In this document: piece after piece, positions 52,988-61,337 of the stretch
How the letters are laid out: the number at the start of each line of letters is the position of its first letter
How positions within the stretch are numbered: the first letter of the stretch is position 1
Origin: Yersinia bercovieri ATCC 43970
GTDB lineage: Bacteria > Pseudomonadota > Gammaproteobacteria > Enterobacterales > Enterobacteriaceae
Direction of reading: 5' to 3'
Assembly (NCBI RefSeq): GCF_013282745.1
Contig: NZ_CP054044.1
Location: forward strand, 1,860,001-1,924,000
DNA length: 64,000 nucleotides
Program-made: the position numbers and the translations under genes
Notes under the pieces: model-generated
The model's database searches: none
The model's input: only the letters and a program-made list of their open reading frames with translations
What the model was told of the DNA's origin: nothing

Positions 52988-53866
52988 TCAGGAGACCAAT
53001 TCTAGTCCGGCGAGTCGCCGCCAATAGCCGTTGCAATCCGCTTTATCTGTCAGTGCCAGCGGGGCCAAACCCTGCTCGTTGGCGCGGAATTGATCGATAA
53101 CTTCCAGTGTCTCAATACCTTGCGGCGAAAGACGGACGATATCCACCAACCCCTGCATCGAGTTCAGATCATTACCGAGGTTATAGCAGTAACCGCTTTG
53201 CGTCTGAATGCCGTTGAGGATGAAGACCTGCTGCTGCTCCTGCGACAACACCTTGCGCCCTTGTGGATACTTAATGCAGCAGGTTTCGCACTCATCTTTG
53301 GCGCGATCTTCTGAACGGGCGGTAAAGCAGCGGGCAGAATACGCCAGCGGCAGATGGCCGTAACTCAGCACTTCCACCTCAAACTGATGGCGAAAACCCA
53401 ACTCTTCGCACTGCTGTAAAACATTACTCAGCCAGTCGCGGGAAAGCTCCACTGGCATACACCAGCGCATCATGCCCTGACGATGTAAAATTCGCAGAGT
53501 ATAGGCGTTATAGCAGTTCAGGGCGTGACCCGCGACAAAAGGCAGGCCGCGTTCCGCCGCCATATTCACCGCACCTAAATCATTCGCTTCTAGCAAAAAC
53601 TCGCCGTTCTCCACATAGCGCTTCAACTCATTCAGTTCGGACGGGGCCTGCAACAGCGCCAGTGTGGAAATCACCACCTGCTTGCCGCTGGCGGCGACCT
53701 CTTTGGCTAAGGCCAGCCAGTCGCCGACTCTCATTTCACGGCGCTTGGTGCAGACATTCTCACCGAGGTAAATAATGTCGGCACTGCTATTGGTTGCTGC
53801 GTGATAGAAGGTTTCAATCTCTGTTTTTGGCCAGTAATAGAGCACTGCGCCTAAGGCATACTTCAT
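52988..53866 (-). CDS. ubiV: O2-independent ubiquinone biosynthesis protein UbiV (U32 family)
   Basis: UbiV works with UbiU to hydroxylate the ubiquinone ring without oxygen. The 292 residues carry the four Fe-S cluster cysteines at the positions known for E. coli: C39, C180, C193 and C197 (C196 adjacent). The start at 53866 (MKYALGAVLYYW) has GGAGG six bases upstream; the open frame continues to 53953 inside ubiU and is not used. It follows ubiU by 11 bases, so the two are an operon. Confidence 0.95.
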   Translation of the reverse strand: MKYALGAVLYYWPKTEIETFYHAATNSSADIIYLGENVCTKRREMRVGDWLALAKEVAASGKQVVISTLALLQAPSELNELKRYVENGEFLLEANDLGAVNMAAERGLPFVAGHALNCYNAYTLRILHRQGMMRWCMPVELSRDWLSNVLQQCEELGFRHQFEVEVLSYGHLPLAYSARCFTARSEDRAKDECETCCIKYPQGRKVLSQEQQQVFILNGIQTQSGYCYNLGNDLNSMQGLVDIVRLSPQGIETLEVIDQFRANEQGLAPLALTDKADCNGYWRRLAGLELVS

Positions 53867-53877
53867 ATTTCCTCCGG

Positions 53878-54873
53878 CTACTGCCACTTGCGATGATAAG
53901 CGCCCAGTGTGGTCTGGGTTCCTTCGGACATTGCGCCCAGTTGTTCCATCCACTCTGCTTTGGCGGCAAATTGCGCCGGATTGGCCTGATAGCGGTCAAT
54001 CGCCTGTCGCCAGACTTTGGCAACCTGACTGACATAAGCCGGGCTGCGTTGGCGGCCCTCAATTTTTACTGAGGCGATATTCGCGGCAAATAGTTCCGGC
54101 AGTAGCTCAAGGGTATTCAGGCTGGTCGGCTCCTCCAGGGCGTGGTAGCGCTGGCCATCTACCAGATAGCGCCCCTTGCACAATGTGGGATAGCCGGCGT
54201 TTTCATTGTCGTCATAGCGGTCGATCAGCACCTCATTGAGGCGTGACTCCATACCTTGCGGGGTCTGCTGCCAACGGACAAAGCGCGCGGGTGAACAAGC
54301 GCCCACGGTATTGGGGGATTCACCGGTCAGATAGGATGAGAGATAACAGCGGCCTTCAGCCATAATGCACAGACTACCAAAGGCGAAAACTTCCAACGGG
54401 ACCGGGCTGGTACGTGACAGCTGTTTCACCTGATGCATTGAGAGTACGCGCGGTAGAACCACCCGTGCCACATCGAAATGGCGCTGATAAAAGCGGATGG
54501 CCTCATCGTTAGTCGCTGAGGCTTGCACCGAGACATGGCGCTCCACTTCGGGATAACGTTCGGCGGCATACTCCAGCATGGCGAGATCCGCCAGAATCAG
54601 GGCATCAGCTCCAAGTTGCGCCGCCATATCCACCGCCCGTTGCCAACGGGAGTAGCCGTCGGGGTGGGCGAAGGTGTTGATGGCGATATGCAATTTGCGT
54701 TTACGGCTATGAACGTAATTAACAGCTTCCTGTAGCTTTTTATCGGTGAAATTAAGGCCGGCAAAATGGCGGGCATTAGTATCATCTTTCAAGCCGATAT
54801 ACACCGCGTCGGCACCATTATCGATTGCGGCTTTCAATGCGGGTAAATTGCCGGCAGGACAAAGCAGCTCCAT
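53878..54873 (-). CDS. ubiU: O2-independent ubiquinone biosynthesis protein UbiU (U32 family)
   Basis: This is the partner of UbiV in anaerobic ubiquinone hydroxylation. The 331 residues start MELLCPAGNLPALKAAIDNG, typical of U32 proteins, and hold the four Fe-S ligands C169, C176, C193 and C232 in FGSLCIMAEGRCYLSS, GACSPARF and TLCKGRYLVDG. It is old-named yhbU and annotated as a peptidase in many genomes, which is outdated. It is first in the ubiU-ubiV operon and divergent from ubiT. Confidence 0.95.
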   Translation of the reverse strand: MELLCPAGNLPALKAAIDNGADAVYIGLKDDTNARHFAGLNFTDKKLQEAVNYVHSRKRKLHIAINTFAHPDGYSRWQRAVDMAAQLGADALILADLAMLEYAAERYPEVERHVSVQASATNDEAIRFYQRHFDVARVVLPRVLSMHQVKQLSRTSPVPLEVFAFGSLCIMAEGRCYLSSYLTGESPNTVGACSPARFVRWQQTPQGMESRLNEVLIDRYDDNENAGYPTLCKGRYLVDGQRYHALEEPTSLNTLELLPELFAANIASVKIEGRQRSPAYVSQVAKVWRQAIDRYQANPAQFAAKAEWMEQLGAMSEGTQTTLGAYHRKWQ

Positions 54874-55173
54874 AGAATTTTCCCCATCCGAAGATGATAT
54901 TGGTATTTTATCGAGTGGCGATTTTAGTTAACCTACTTTGAACTGACCTTGATATAAGGCAGCTTCTTTCGCATTGGTGGCATTCTTCTGATATTTAGCC
55001 CAGTTCTGATGCAAATTTTATTGATTTAACGCGCTTTCCGGTTTTGCCAATGTGGCAATATAGACGTAATTATCGAGATCTAAACCCAAAGTCATTGGCG
55101 TTGCAGGTAGGCAGCAAGCTAATCCCCTGCGGCTTCAGGCGGAGGGGATATCACCAAATAAGGAGTCCAGCCT
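54874..55173. other. ubiU-ubiT divergent regulatory region
   Basis: This 300-base gap contains a half-copy of the dispersed repeat (55080-55120) and the ubiT ribosome site AAGGAG (55160-55165). FNR control is known in E. coli; I find TTGAT half-sites but no full TTGAT, four bases, ATCAA box. Confidence 0.5.
55080..55120. repeat. Dispersed intergenic repeat, copy 4 (one end)
   Basis: ACCCAAAGTCATTGGCGTTG, then CAGGTAGGCAGCAAGC. The first block matches the minus-strand start of the copies at 7117-7183 and 23537-23664. The opposite end of the element is not recognisable here. Confidence 0.6.
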
Positions 55174-55695
55174 GTGTTGGGAGAACTACGAGCACGTCTT
55201 GTGCGTCAAGGGCCTGCGCTGTTGCGGGGGCCGCTAAAGTTAACACCATTTGCCTTACAGCGGCAGGTCATAGAGCAAGTGCTGGGGTGGCAATTCCGCC
55301 AGGCATTGTTGGACGGCGATCTGGAGTTTTTGGCATCCCGCTGGTTAAAAATTGAAGTACGTGATCTCGCGTTGCAATGGTTTATGACGGTAGAAAACGG
55401 TAGGCTGGTGGTGAGCCAACAGGCTGAAGCGGATGTTAGCTTTAGTGGTGATGCCAACGATCTGATTTTGATTGCTGCCCGTAAAGAAGATCCGGATACG
55501 TTATTTTTTCAGCGCCGGTTACGAATTGAAGGGGATACCGAATTGGGCTTGTATGTGAAGAATCTGATGGATGCCATTGAATTGGAGTCCATGCCAACCT
55601 TGCTGCGAGTGGGTCTGCAACAGCTGGCAGAGTTTATTGAAGCGGGTCAGCAAGAGGGTGTGGCAAGTGCTTCCCGCACATTAGCATCATGTTGA
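55174..55695 (+). CDS. ubiT: UbiT, SCP2-type lipid-binding accessory factor for anaerobic ubiquinone synthesis
   Basis: The 173-residue protein is an SCP2 domain (about 40-150, with WFMTVENGRLVVSQQAEADV and FQRRLRIEGDTELGLYVKNL) that binds ubiquinone intermediates; it is the anaerobic counterpart of UbiJ. It starts at GTG 55174, eight bases after AAGGAG. It is divergent from ubiUV and overlaps yhbS by seven bases. Confidence 0.93.
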   Translation: MLGELRARLVRQGPALLRGPLKLTPFALQRQVIEQVLGWQFRQALLDGDLEFLASRWLKIEVRDLALQWFMTVENGRLVVSQQAEADVSFSGDANDLILIAARKEDPDTLFFQRRLRIEGDTELGLYVKNLMDAIELESMPTLLRVGLQQLAEFIEAGQQEGVASASRTLASC

Positions 55696-56192
55696 TCAGA
55701 GTAGAAATTCCGGTGGATGCACCGGGAATAGACGCGCTATTACGCCACTCATTTGAGAGTAATGACGAAGCTGAATTGGTGCAGCAACTGCGCGAAGATG
55801 GCTTACTAACGCTGGGGATTGTCGCGACTGATGACGAAGGCGGTGTAGTCGGCTATGCCGCATTCAGCCCGGTCGAAGTTGGTGGTGAAGACCGTCAATG
55901 GGTCGCGCTGGCACCACTGGCGGTGGATGAGAGTCTGCGTCGGCAAGGTTTGGCTGAAAAACTGGTGTATGAGGGGCTAGATTCGCTCAATGAGTTTGGT
56001 TATGCCGCGGTCGTGGTATTGGGTGATCCGGCCTACTATCAGCGCTTCGGTTTTGTTCCGGCGGCCCGTCACCAATTGAGTTGTCGCTGGCCTGGTACCG
56101 AAGAGGCTTTTCAGGTTTATGCTTTGGCGGAAGATGCCCTGACTGATGCTGATGGCGAAGTGGTGTTTTCTGCTCCGTTCAGTCGGTTCTAA
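55689..56192 (+). CDS. yhbS: GNAT-family N-acetyltransferase YhbS
   Basis: The 167-residue acetyltransferase has the acetyl-CoA loop in [20 protein letters not shown] (Q/R-x-x-G-x-A pattern) and the conserved [14 protein letters not shown] block near the end of the GNAT fold. Substrate is unknown. The start overlaps ubiT; the last four bases overlap the convergent yhbQ stop. Confidence 0.92.
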   Translation: MLIRVEIPVDAPGIDALLRHSFESNDEAELVQQLREDGLLTLGIVATDDEGGVVGYAAFSPVEVGGEDRQWVALAPLAVDESLRRQGLAEKLVYEGLDSLNEFGYAAVVVLGDPAYYQRFGFVPAARHQLSCRWPGTEEAFQVYALAEDALTDADGEVVFSAPFSRF

Positions 56193-56491
56193 CCGCTAAC
56201 GGTTTTATCGCTAAGCATGGCGAGCAGTGAAAGAGGCTGGTTAATCACCAGCTTCTCTTTTTGCGGTTTACTGAGCTGTTTCACCCGATATTCCAGCTTC
56301 AATGCTGTCGAACGATCCCCTGCTTCACAATGAAATACCAATGTTAACTCACCTTTCCCTCGCAGCGCTTTTGCCCCTTTTCCACTCTGATGCTGTGCCA
56401 ACCGGCGTACTACATCGGTGGTAATACCGGTATAGAGCATACCGGAGGCGGTGCGCAGCAGATAGAGATACCAAAGGCTATCCGTCATCAT
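56189..56491 (-). CDS. yhbQ: GIY-YIG nuclease-like protein YhbQ
   Basis: The 100-residue protein is one GIY-YIG domain: [20 protein letters not shown] has the two strands (YLYLL and YTGIT), followed by the conserved Arg of [13 protein letters not shown] and the Glu in [13 protein letters not shown]. coli YhbQ has nuclease activity. It overlaps yhbS by four bases in convergent orientation. Confidence 0.93.
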   Translation of the reverse strand: MMTDSLWYLYLLRTASGMLYTGITTDVVRRLAQHQSGKGAKALRGKGELTLVFHCEAGDRSTALKLEYRVKQLSKPQKEKLVINQPLSLLAMLSDKTVSG

Positions 56492-56635
56492 CTTATTCCA
56501 GTCCGGGGGTAGCGGTTTGGAACATTATTACCGGAATTGCGGGCCGTATCCTGATTTTTTTATCTGCTGGCACCTGATCCTGCTAAATCAGTGTACTGAT
56601 GACTCTCTTTTTACTGACTACCGGTTCTTTACCGA

Positions 56636-57952
56636 TTATTTAGTCTTTGCTGCAAATTCAAAACGTGGTGAAACCAAACCGTATAGTGTCCAGCCGAGGA
56701 AGGTCACAATCGCCCCCCAAGTCATGGCTTCCTGACCTGAGCTATAGAGCGCATAGAAGCTGTACATCGCGCCGATAAAGGCAATGATATTTGCTTTACG
56801 GGCCTTCGCCGGTGGGACATTAGCGGTTTTCTGAATAATCACCAGTGCTGCCATCGACAGAATATAAGGGATGATATTAGTCACTACCGCCAGATTCACC
56901 AGCACGTTGAACTGCTTGTTCAGCGACGGGCTAATGGTCATCAGCGACAGTACACTCTGGATGATAACAATGGTCAGCATCCCTTTGACCGGCGCATCTG
57001 CTTTACTGACTTTAGAGAAGATTTTCGGGAAGAAACCTTCATCAGCAGAGGATTTGAACACCTGAGCGATGGTGAACTGCCAGCCGAGCAGTGAGCCGAC
57101 GCAGGACATAATCATCAATGCCATGATGATTTTACCGACTGCCGGGGTGAACATATAGGCGAACGCCAGACCAAAGGGCGCGGTAGAGTTAGCCAGATCC
57201 ATATTCGGCACAATACCGGCAATGACGTTGGTTGAGATGATATAGATAACCGCTGCACCTAAAGTCCCACCCAATACGGCGATCGGAACGTTACGTTCAG
57301 GGTTTTCTACGGCATCGGTATTCGCACAGGCAGACTCCAAACCTAAGAAAGCCCACAGTGTCATTGAGATAGAGGAGCCTACAGCCTCGAAGGTTGGCAC
57401 GCCATGTGGATTCCACGCCGCCATATAGGCAGAGCCGCTAAACCAGAACCAGCCAACAATTGAGATACCCACCACTGGGATAATCACCCCCCAGATAGTC
57501 ACACTACTGATTTGGCCGGTAATACGTGCGCCACCAAAGTTGGCCACGGTTGCCAGCCACAGAACACCGATGGTCGCGATACAGATACCCAGCGGGGTCA
57601 GCGTCGCGCCCAGTAATTCAGTACCATAACCCACGGCTGAAATGGCAATGGCGATATTGGCAATCAGCAGCGAAGCACCATAGGTATAGTTAGCCATAAA
57701 GTTGCCGGACTTACCGAAGGCATACTCTGCGTAACCCCCCATCCCACCTGATTTACGACTAAACATCCCGCATTGGGCGAAGGCATAGGCCAGCGCCATA
57801 GAACCTACTGCTGTGACTAACCATGAGACGATAGAGATCGTCCCAACTTCGGCGAGTTTGGTTGGCAGCATAATTATGCCAGACCCCATCATATTGACGG
57901 CGGTCAGAATAGTCAGCTGTACGACTCCCATCTTATTATTTGTTTTACTCAT
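56636..57952 (-). CDS. potE: Putrescine:ornithine antiporter PotE
   Basis: This APC-family inner-membrane protein of 438 residues has 12 hydrophobic helices, starting MSKTNNKMGVVQLTILTAVN and the GSGIIMLPTKLAEVG block of helix I. FLGLESACANTDAVENPERN of helix VI follows. It imports ornithine in exchange for putrescine made by SpeF, raising cytosolic pH. It lies 104 bases downstream of speF with a stable hairpin between them, as part of the speFL-speF-potE operon. Confidence 0.96.
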   Translation of the reverse strand: MSKTNNKMGVVQLTILTAVNMMGSGIIMLPTKLAEVGTISIVSWLVTAVGSMALAYAFAQCGMFSRKSGGMGGYAEYAFGKSGNFMANYTYGASLLIANIAIAISAVGYGTELLGATLTPLGICIATIGVLWLATVANFGGARITGQISSVTIWGVIIPVVGISIVGWFWFSGSAYMAAWNPHGVPTFEAVGSSISMTLWAFLGLESACANTDAVENPERNVPIAVLGGTLGAAVIYIISTNVIAGIVPNMDLANSTAPFGLAFAYMFTPAVGKIIMALMIMSCVGSLLGWQFTIAQVFKSSADEGFFPKIFSKVSKADAPVKGMLTIVIIQSVLSLMTISPSLNKQFNVLVNLAVVTNIIPYILSMAALVIIQKTANVPPAKARKANIIAFIGAMYSFYALYSSGQEAMTWGAIVTFLGWTLYGLVSPRFEFAAKTK

Positions 57953-57981
57953 TTTTATTATCTCTTTTTTAATTTCAGAGA

Positions 57982-58006
57982 CTGCGGGAATAAGCTATTC
58001 CCGCAG
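57982..58006 (-). other. Perfect hairpin between speF and potE
   Basis: CTGCGGGAATA and TATTCCCGCAG form an 11-bp perfect stem with a three-base loop. No T run follows in the operon direction, so it is more likely an mRNA stabilising or processing element than a terminator. Confidence 0.65.
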
Positions 58007-58056
58007 ATTGAGCGAAAGCTAGTATTGGTGTTGTAAAAATAAAAATTATTTTATTA

Positions 58057-60216
58057 TTATTTCATCATGTAGCCGTATGCACGGTTCCATCCATCTTCAT
58101 CGACTTGCAAATAAACGCCTTGTAATTCAGGTGCAAAACCAGGCAGTAAATTAATACTCTCTTCTAATGCCAGGAAATAACGTTGAGCTGCGCCACCCCA
58201 AACTTCACCAGGGACTACACACAATACTCCCGGTGGGTAAGGAAGTGCGCCTTCAGCGGCAATTCGACCTTCCGCTTTACACAATGGCACTAATTCAGCA
58301 TGACCACGGACGAATTCAATATTCGCATCCTGCGGATTCATCATAACTTTAGGGAAATACTGTTTACGGAACATCTCTTTTTGTAACTGCTTAACATCGT
58401 AGCTAACATAAAGATCATGCATCTCCTGGCACAATTTACCAATGGTATAACCTTTGTAGCGAGTTTCATTATTACGATACACGGTTGGTAATACATCGCT
58501 TAACATGGCATCTTCTTCAATGAAACGTTCAAATCGGGCAATTTGCGCGACCAAATGTTGCATTTTTGCCAAATCTTCTGCTGGCGTTAATAAGAATAGA
58601 ATTGAATTCAAATCACATTTTTCTGGCACGATACCATTTTCGCGTAAGAAATTAGCCAAAATAGTGGCTGGAATACCAGATGCCGTATATTCACCAGTAT
58701 TGGTATCAATCCCTGGCGTGGTTAATAGCAGTTTGCATGGGTCGACAAAATATTGTGACTCTTCATAACCTTCAAATGCATGCCATTTTTCGCCAGGAAT
58801 AAAGTTAAAGAAACGCAAATCTTGTGCCATGGCCTCGGTGTCATATTGCTGCCAAGGTTTGCCATCAACTTCGACCGGAACAAACGGCTTAATCATGTTA
58901 CAGGTATTTAAGATCATTTTACGCGCTTCAATACCGGTCTTAACGCAATCCAGCCACATACGTTGACCACTTTTGCCTTCATGCATTTTTGCGTTGACAT
59001 CTAATGCTGCAAACAGTGGATAGAATGGGCTGGTGGAGGCGTGCAGCATAAAGGCGTTATTAAAGCGTTTATGGTTGCAGTAGCGATCCTGACCTTTAAT
59101 ATGTTTGTCTTTCTTATGAATCTGCGAAGTTTGTGAGAAACCCGCTTGTTGTTTATGGACTGACTGGGTAACGATAATACCGGGGTCGTTCTCATTCAGT
59201 TCAAGTAATAATGGTGAACAATCCTTCATCATTGGAATAAATTGTTCGTAGCCCACCCAAGCAGAGTCAAACAGAATATAGTCGCAAAGGTGACCGATTT
59301 TATCCACCACCTGGCGGGCATTATAAATGGTGCCGTCATAGGTACCCAGTTGGATAATGGCCAGGCGGAATGGACGTGCTTCGTTAGCGCGCTCAGGTGC
59401 GACGCTACGTATCTGTTCGCGCAGGTATTTCTCTTCAAAACAGTGGGCATCAATCCCACCGATAAAGCCAAACGGGTTACGGGCAGTTTCCAGATATACC
59501 GGAGTTGCACCTGCTTGAATCAGTGCGCCATGGTGGTTGGATTTATGGTTATTACGGTCAAACAGCACCAGGTCGCCACGGGCCAGCAGCGCATTGGTCG
59601 CCACTTTATTTGAGGCGGATGTCCCGTTCAGGACGAAATAAGTTTTATCGGCATTAAAGACTTTCGCCGCATGTTTTTGTGCATCACATGGTGCACCTTC
59701 GTGAATAAGTAAATCACCTAATTTGACGTCAGCATTACACATGTCAGAGCGGAAAATAGTTTCGCCGTAGAAGTCAAAGAATTGGCGGCCCGCTGGATGT
59801 TTACGGAAGAATTGACCACCCTGATGCCCTGGGCAAGCAAAGGTAGAGTTCCCCATTTCAACATATTTTTTTAATGTACTGAAGAATGGCGGCAGCAGCT
59901 CTTTTTCATATTTTTCTGCCGCTGATTCCAGTTGTTTACCATAAAAATCAGTGTTGTCACCGCAGAGCTCAAATACCCCATTTAATGAGGGTAATACGTC
60001 GGTGTTAAGCTCTTCTTCACAGCAAACTGCCGCAAAAATCGGGATCTCAAGTCCTAATGCATGAATGCTATCAATGACACCATTATTAATGTCTTGGACT
60101 GACAGTACAACCGCCGCGATATCGGTAAAATCTGTATGTAAGACATCTACTACTTCGCGCTGAGATTCAAAGCAGGGTATAGCTGAAGTACTTGCCGCAA
60201 TATTTAGTTTTTTCAT
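58057..60216 (-). CDS. speF: Inducible ornithine decarboxylase SpeF
   Basis: This PLP enzyme decarboxylates ornithine to putrescine, consuming a proton. The 719 residues have an N-terminal wing domain (about 1-110), the PLP core with K355 in QSVHKQQAGFSQTSQ (Schiff-base Lys), FACPGHQGGQF and LFDSAWVGYEQF, and the C-terminal domain with YPPGVLCVVPGEVW. Length is near E. coli SpeF (about 730). The ribosome site is weak (AAGAGAATCC). Expression is expected to depend on the SpeFL leader peptide encoded at 60680-60784. Confidence 0.97.
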   Translation of the reverse strand: MKKLNIAASTSAIPCFESQREVVDVLHTDFTDIAAVVLSVQDINNGVIDSIHALGLEIPIFAAVCCEEELNTDVLPSLNGVFELCGDNTDFYGKQLESAAEKYEKELLPPFFSTLKKYVEMGNSTFACPGHQGGQFFRKHPAGRQFFDFYGETIFRSDMCNADVKLGDLLIHEGAPCDAQKHAAKVFNADKTYFVLNGTSASNKVATNALLARGDLVLFDRNNHKSNHHGALIQAGATPVYLETARNPFGFIGGIDAHCFEEKYLREQIRSVAPERANEARPFRLAIIQLGTYDGTIYNARQVVDKIGHLCDYILFDSAWVGYEQFIPMMKDCSPLLLELNENDPGIIVTQSVHKQQAGFSQTSQIHKKDKHIKGQDRYCNHKRFNNAFMLHASTSPFYPLFAALDVNAKMHEGKSGQRMWLDCVKTGIEARKMILNTCNMIKPFVPVEVDGKPWQQYDTEAMAQDLRFFNFIPGEKWHAFEGYEESQYFVDPCKLLLTTPGIDTNTGEYTASGIPATILANFLRENGIVPEKCDLNSILFLLTPAEDLAKMQHLVAQIARFERFIEEDAMLSDVLPTVYRNNETRYKGYTIGKLCQEMHDLYVSYDVKQLQKEMFRKQYFPKVMMNPQDANIEFVRGHAELVPLCKAEGRIAAEGALPYPPGVLCVVPGEVWGGAAQRYFLALEESINLLPGFAPELQGVYLQVDEDGWNRAYGYMMK

Positions 60217-60679
60217 TATGGATTCTCTTTTATTTTATTTAGGGTATATAAACCCGTCCAACATTTTTGCAAATTGGATTTAGTCGCTTAATAAATTCGA
60301 TATATAGCAGGCCGTATCAATGAAATAATGTTCATTGATATTTTTTCTGCTTTATCTCTTTTCTGCGAAACACTGCATCTGAATTTCAGGCGCAGTGATC
60401 CTCATGTCATTTAGCATTAATGACAAAGGTGACATTTAATTTTTTACGGGATAGCTATGTTTCTGCTGAAAGATAATTAACACTGGGTTGATATCGGCCG
60501 GGTAATAGCGTTACCAGTGCTGATAGCAATAAGATTAAAACCGAGTATTAGCATCTTTGAAGAACGCAGACAATAGTTAACATAACGCAAAGTTCAAAAA
60601 AATCACTTTTCGTCTCTGTCAAATATTGTGCATAGACAATGACTATCCAATAAAAACGGATGCCATCGCAAGAGGGGGA
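60217..60679 (-). promoter_or_regulatory. speF mRNA leader between speFL and speF
   Basis: This 463-base untranslated stretch is the site where, in relatives, Rho ends transcription unless ornithine stalls the ribosome on speFL. Two stable hairpins are visible: TATCAATGAA with TTCATTGATA (60315-60340, perfect 10-bp stem) and CACTGC-CTGAA with TTCAG-GCAGTG (60371-60397, two-part stem). No intrinsic terminator with a T run in the speF direction is present, in line with Rho control. That mechanism is family knowledge. Confidence 0.6.
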
Positions 60680-60784
60680 TTATCTAAAATGGAAATAGGA
60701 AAAACTAAAATAACTACGGTGTGCCGGCATCATTAAATGCGTTGTCCGCCTTATATGCGCCATTTTCTTGTTGTTATTTTCCAT
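60680..60784 (-). CDS. speFL: SpeFL ornithine-sensing arrest peptide (34 residues)
   Basis: An ATG at 60784 opens a 34-codon frame with TAA at 60680-60682. It starts MENNNKKMAHIRRTTHLMM and ends YFSFSYFHFR. The E. coli SpeFL peptide has the same length, the MENN start, the ornithine-sensor motif HIRRxxH (here residues 10-16) and the effector HR (residues 22-23), with Arg as the last residue. In E. coli, ornithine captured in the ribosome tunnel stalls translation at the end of this frame, blocks Rho and induces speF-potE. Between HR and the last residue the sequence is more aromatic than in E. coli. Rare codons ATA-AGG-CGG encode residues 11-13. Confidence 0.92.
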   Translation of the reverse strand: MENNNKKMAHIRRTTHLMMPAHRSYFSFSYFHFR

Positions 60785-60803
60785 TTGCGTAAGATCTCTG
60801 TTT

Positions 60804-60856
60804 TTTTAAACAAATTTTGGTTTTAAACAAGGTTTTCGTTTTAAGTAAGATTTTCG
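60804..60856. repeat. Three tandem 17-18 base repeats upstream of speFL
   Basis: The units are TTTTAAACAAATTTTGG (60804-60820), TTTTAAACAAGGTTTTCG (60821-60838) and TTTTAAGTAAGATTTTCG (60839-60856), head to tail, ending 20 bases before the speFL start codon. Confidence 0.75.
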
Positions 60857-61305
60857 AAAAACGAGCTGATGCCGGCTATTTTAGTCATAACACTTATTCA
60901 TTCTGTGACTCACGTCATGTTTTTATTCTATTTTAAAACACACCTTGACTAAAAAATGAATAAATAATCGATTTTATTCGTTTTAAACGGTTTTTATTCA
61001 AAACTGTACTGTATGTTATGCAAAACAGTAGGATTATATTTAACACGAAGGATACATTGGCGGGCTTATTATTATTCAATATGGGCAATGAGAGCGGGTT
61101 CTTAATATATTTTGTATTTTATTTGTTAATCCATAATTATTTGTTACACCTTCATGTTATACGCAAATTTTGCATATAAATGCATAATCATCTTATGCAG
61201 TAAATGTTAGCTAAATCACGTTATTAGGCACTTTCTCGCCATAAACCCTGTTCTTAGGGAGGATATGCTGGGAATGCTACTCTCATTAGCGATAAGTACG
61301 GGGAA

Positions 61306-61330
61306 ATGGGGCAGTGGCTGCCCCAGTCTG
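61306..61330 (-). terminator. Hairpin after the heparinase II/III-family gene
   Basis: TGGGGCA / TGCCCCA form a 7-bp GC stem (61308-61326) about 12 bases past the stop. The tail in that direction (TTTCCCCG) is only slightly T-rich. Confidence 0.55.
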
Positions 61331-61337
61331 GATAAGG

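Larger units (their letters stand above)
60785..61337. other. Upstream region of speFL and 3' flank of the lyase gene
   Basis: This 553-base AT-rich region has no gene I can support. It contains three tandem 17-18 base repeats (60804-60856), a dyad GAATAAA...AATCGATT...TTATTC near 60958-60982, TGCATATAAATGCATAA-like AT palindromes near 61171-61190, and a GC hairpin (61308-61326) just past the stop of the downstream lyase gene. The speFL promoter must lie here but no clear -35/-10 pair was chosen. Confidence 0.5.

Noticed and set aside
54874..55173. FNR box in the ubiU-ubiT gap
   Set aside because: TTGAT half-sites occur near 54950 and 55020, but neither is followed at four bases by ATCAA; FNR control cannot be claimed from this.
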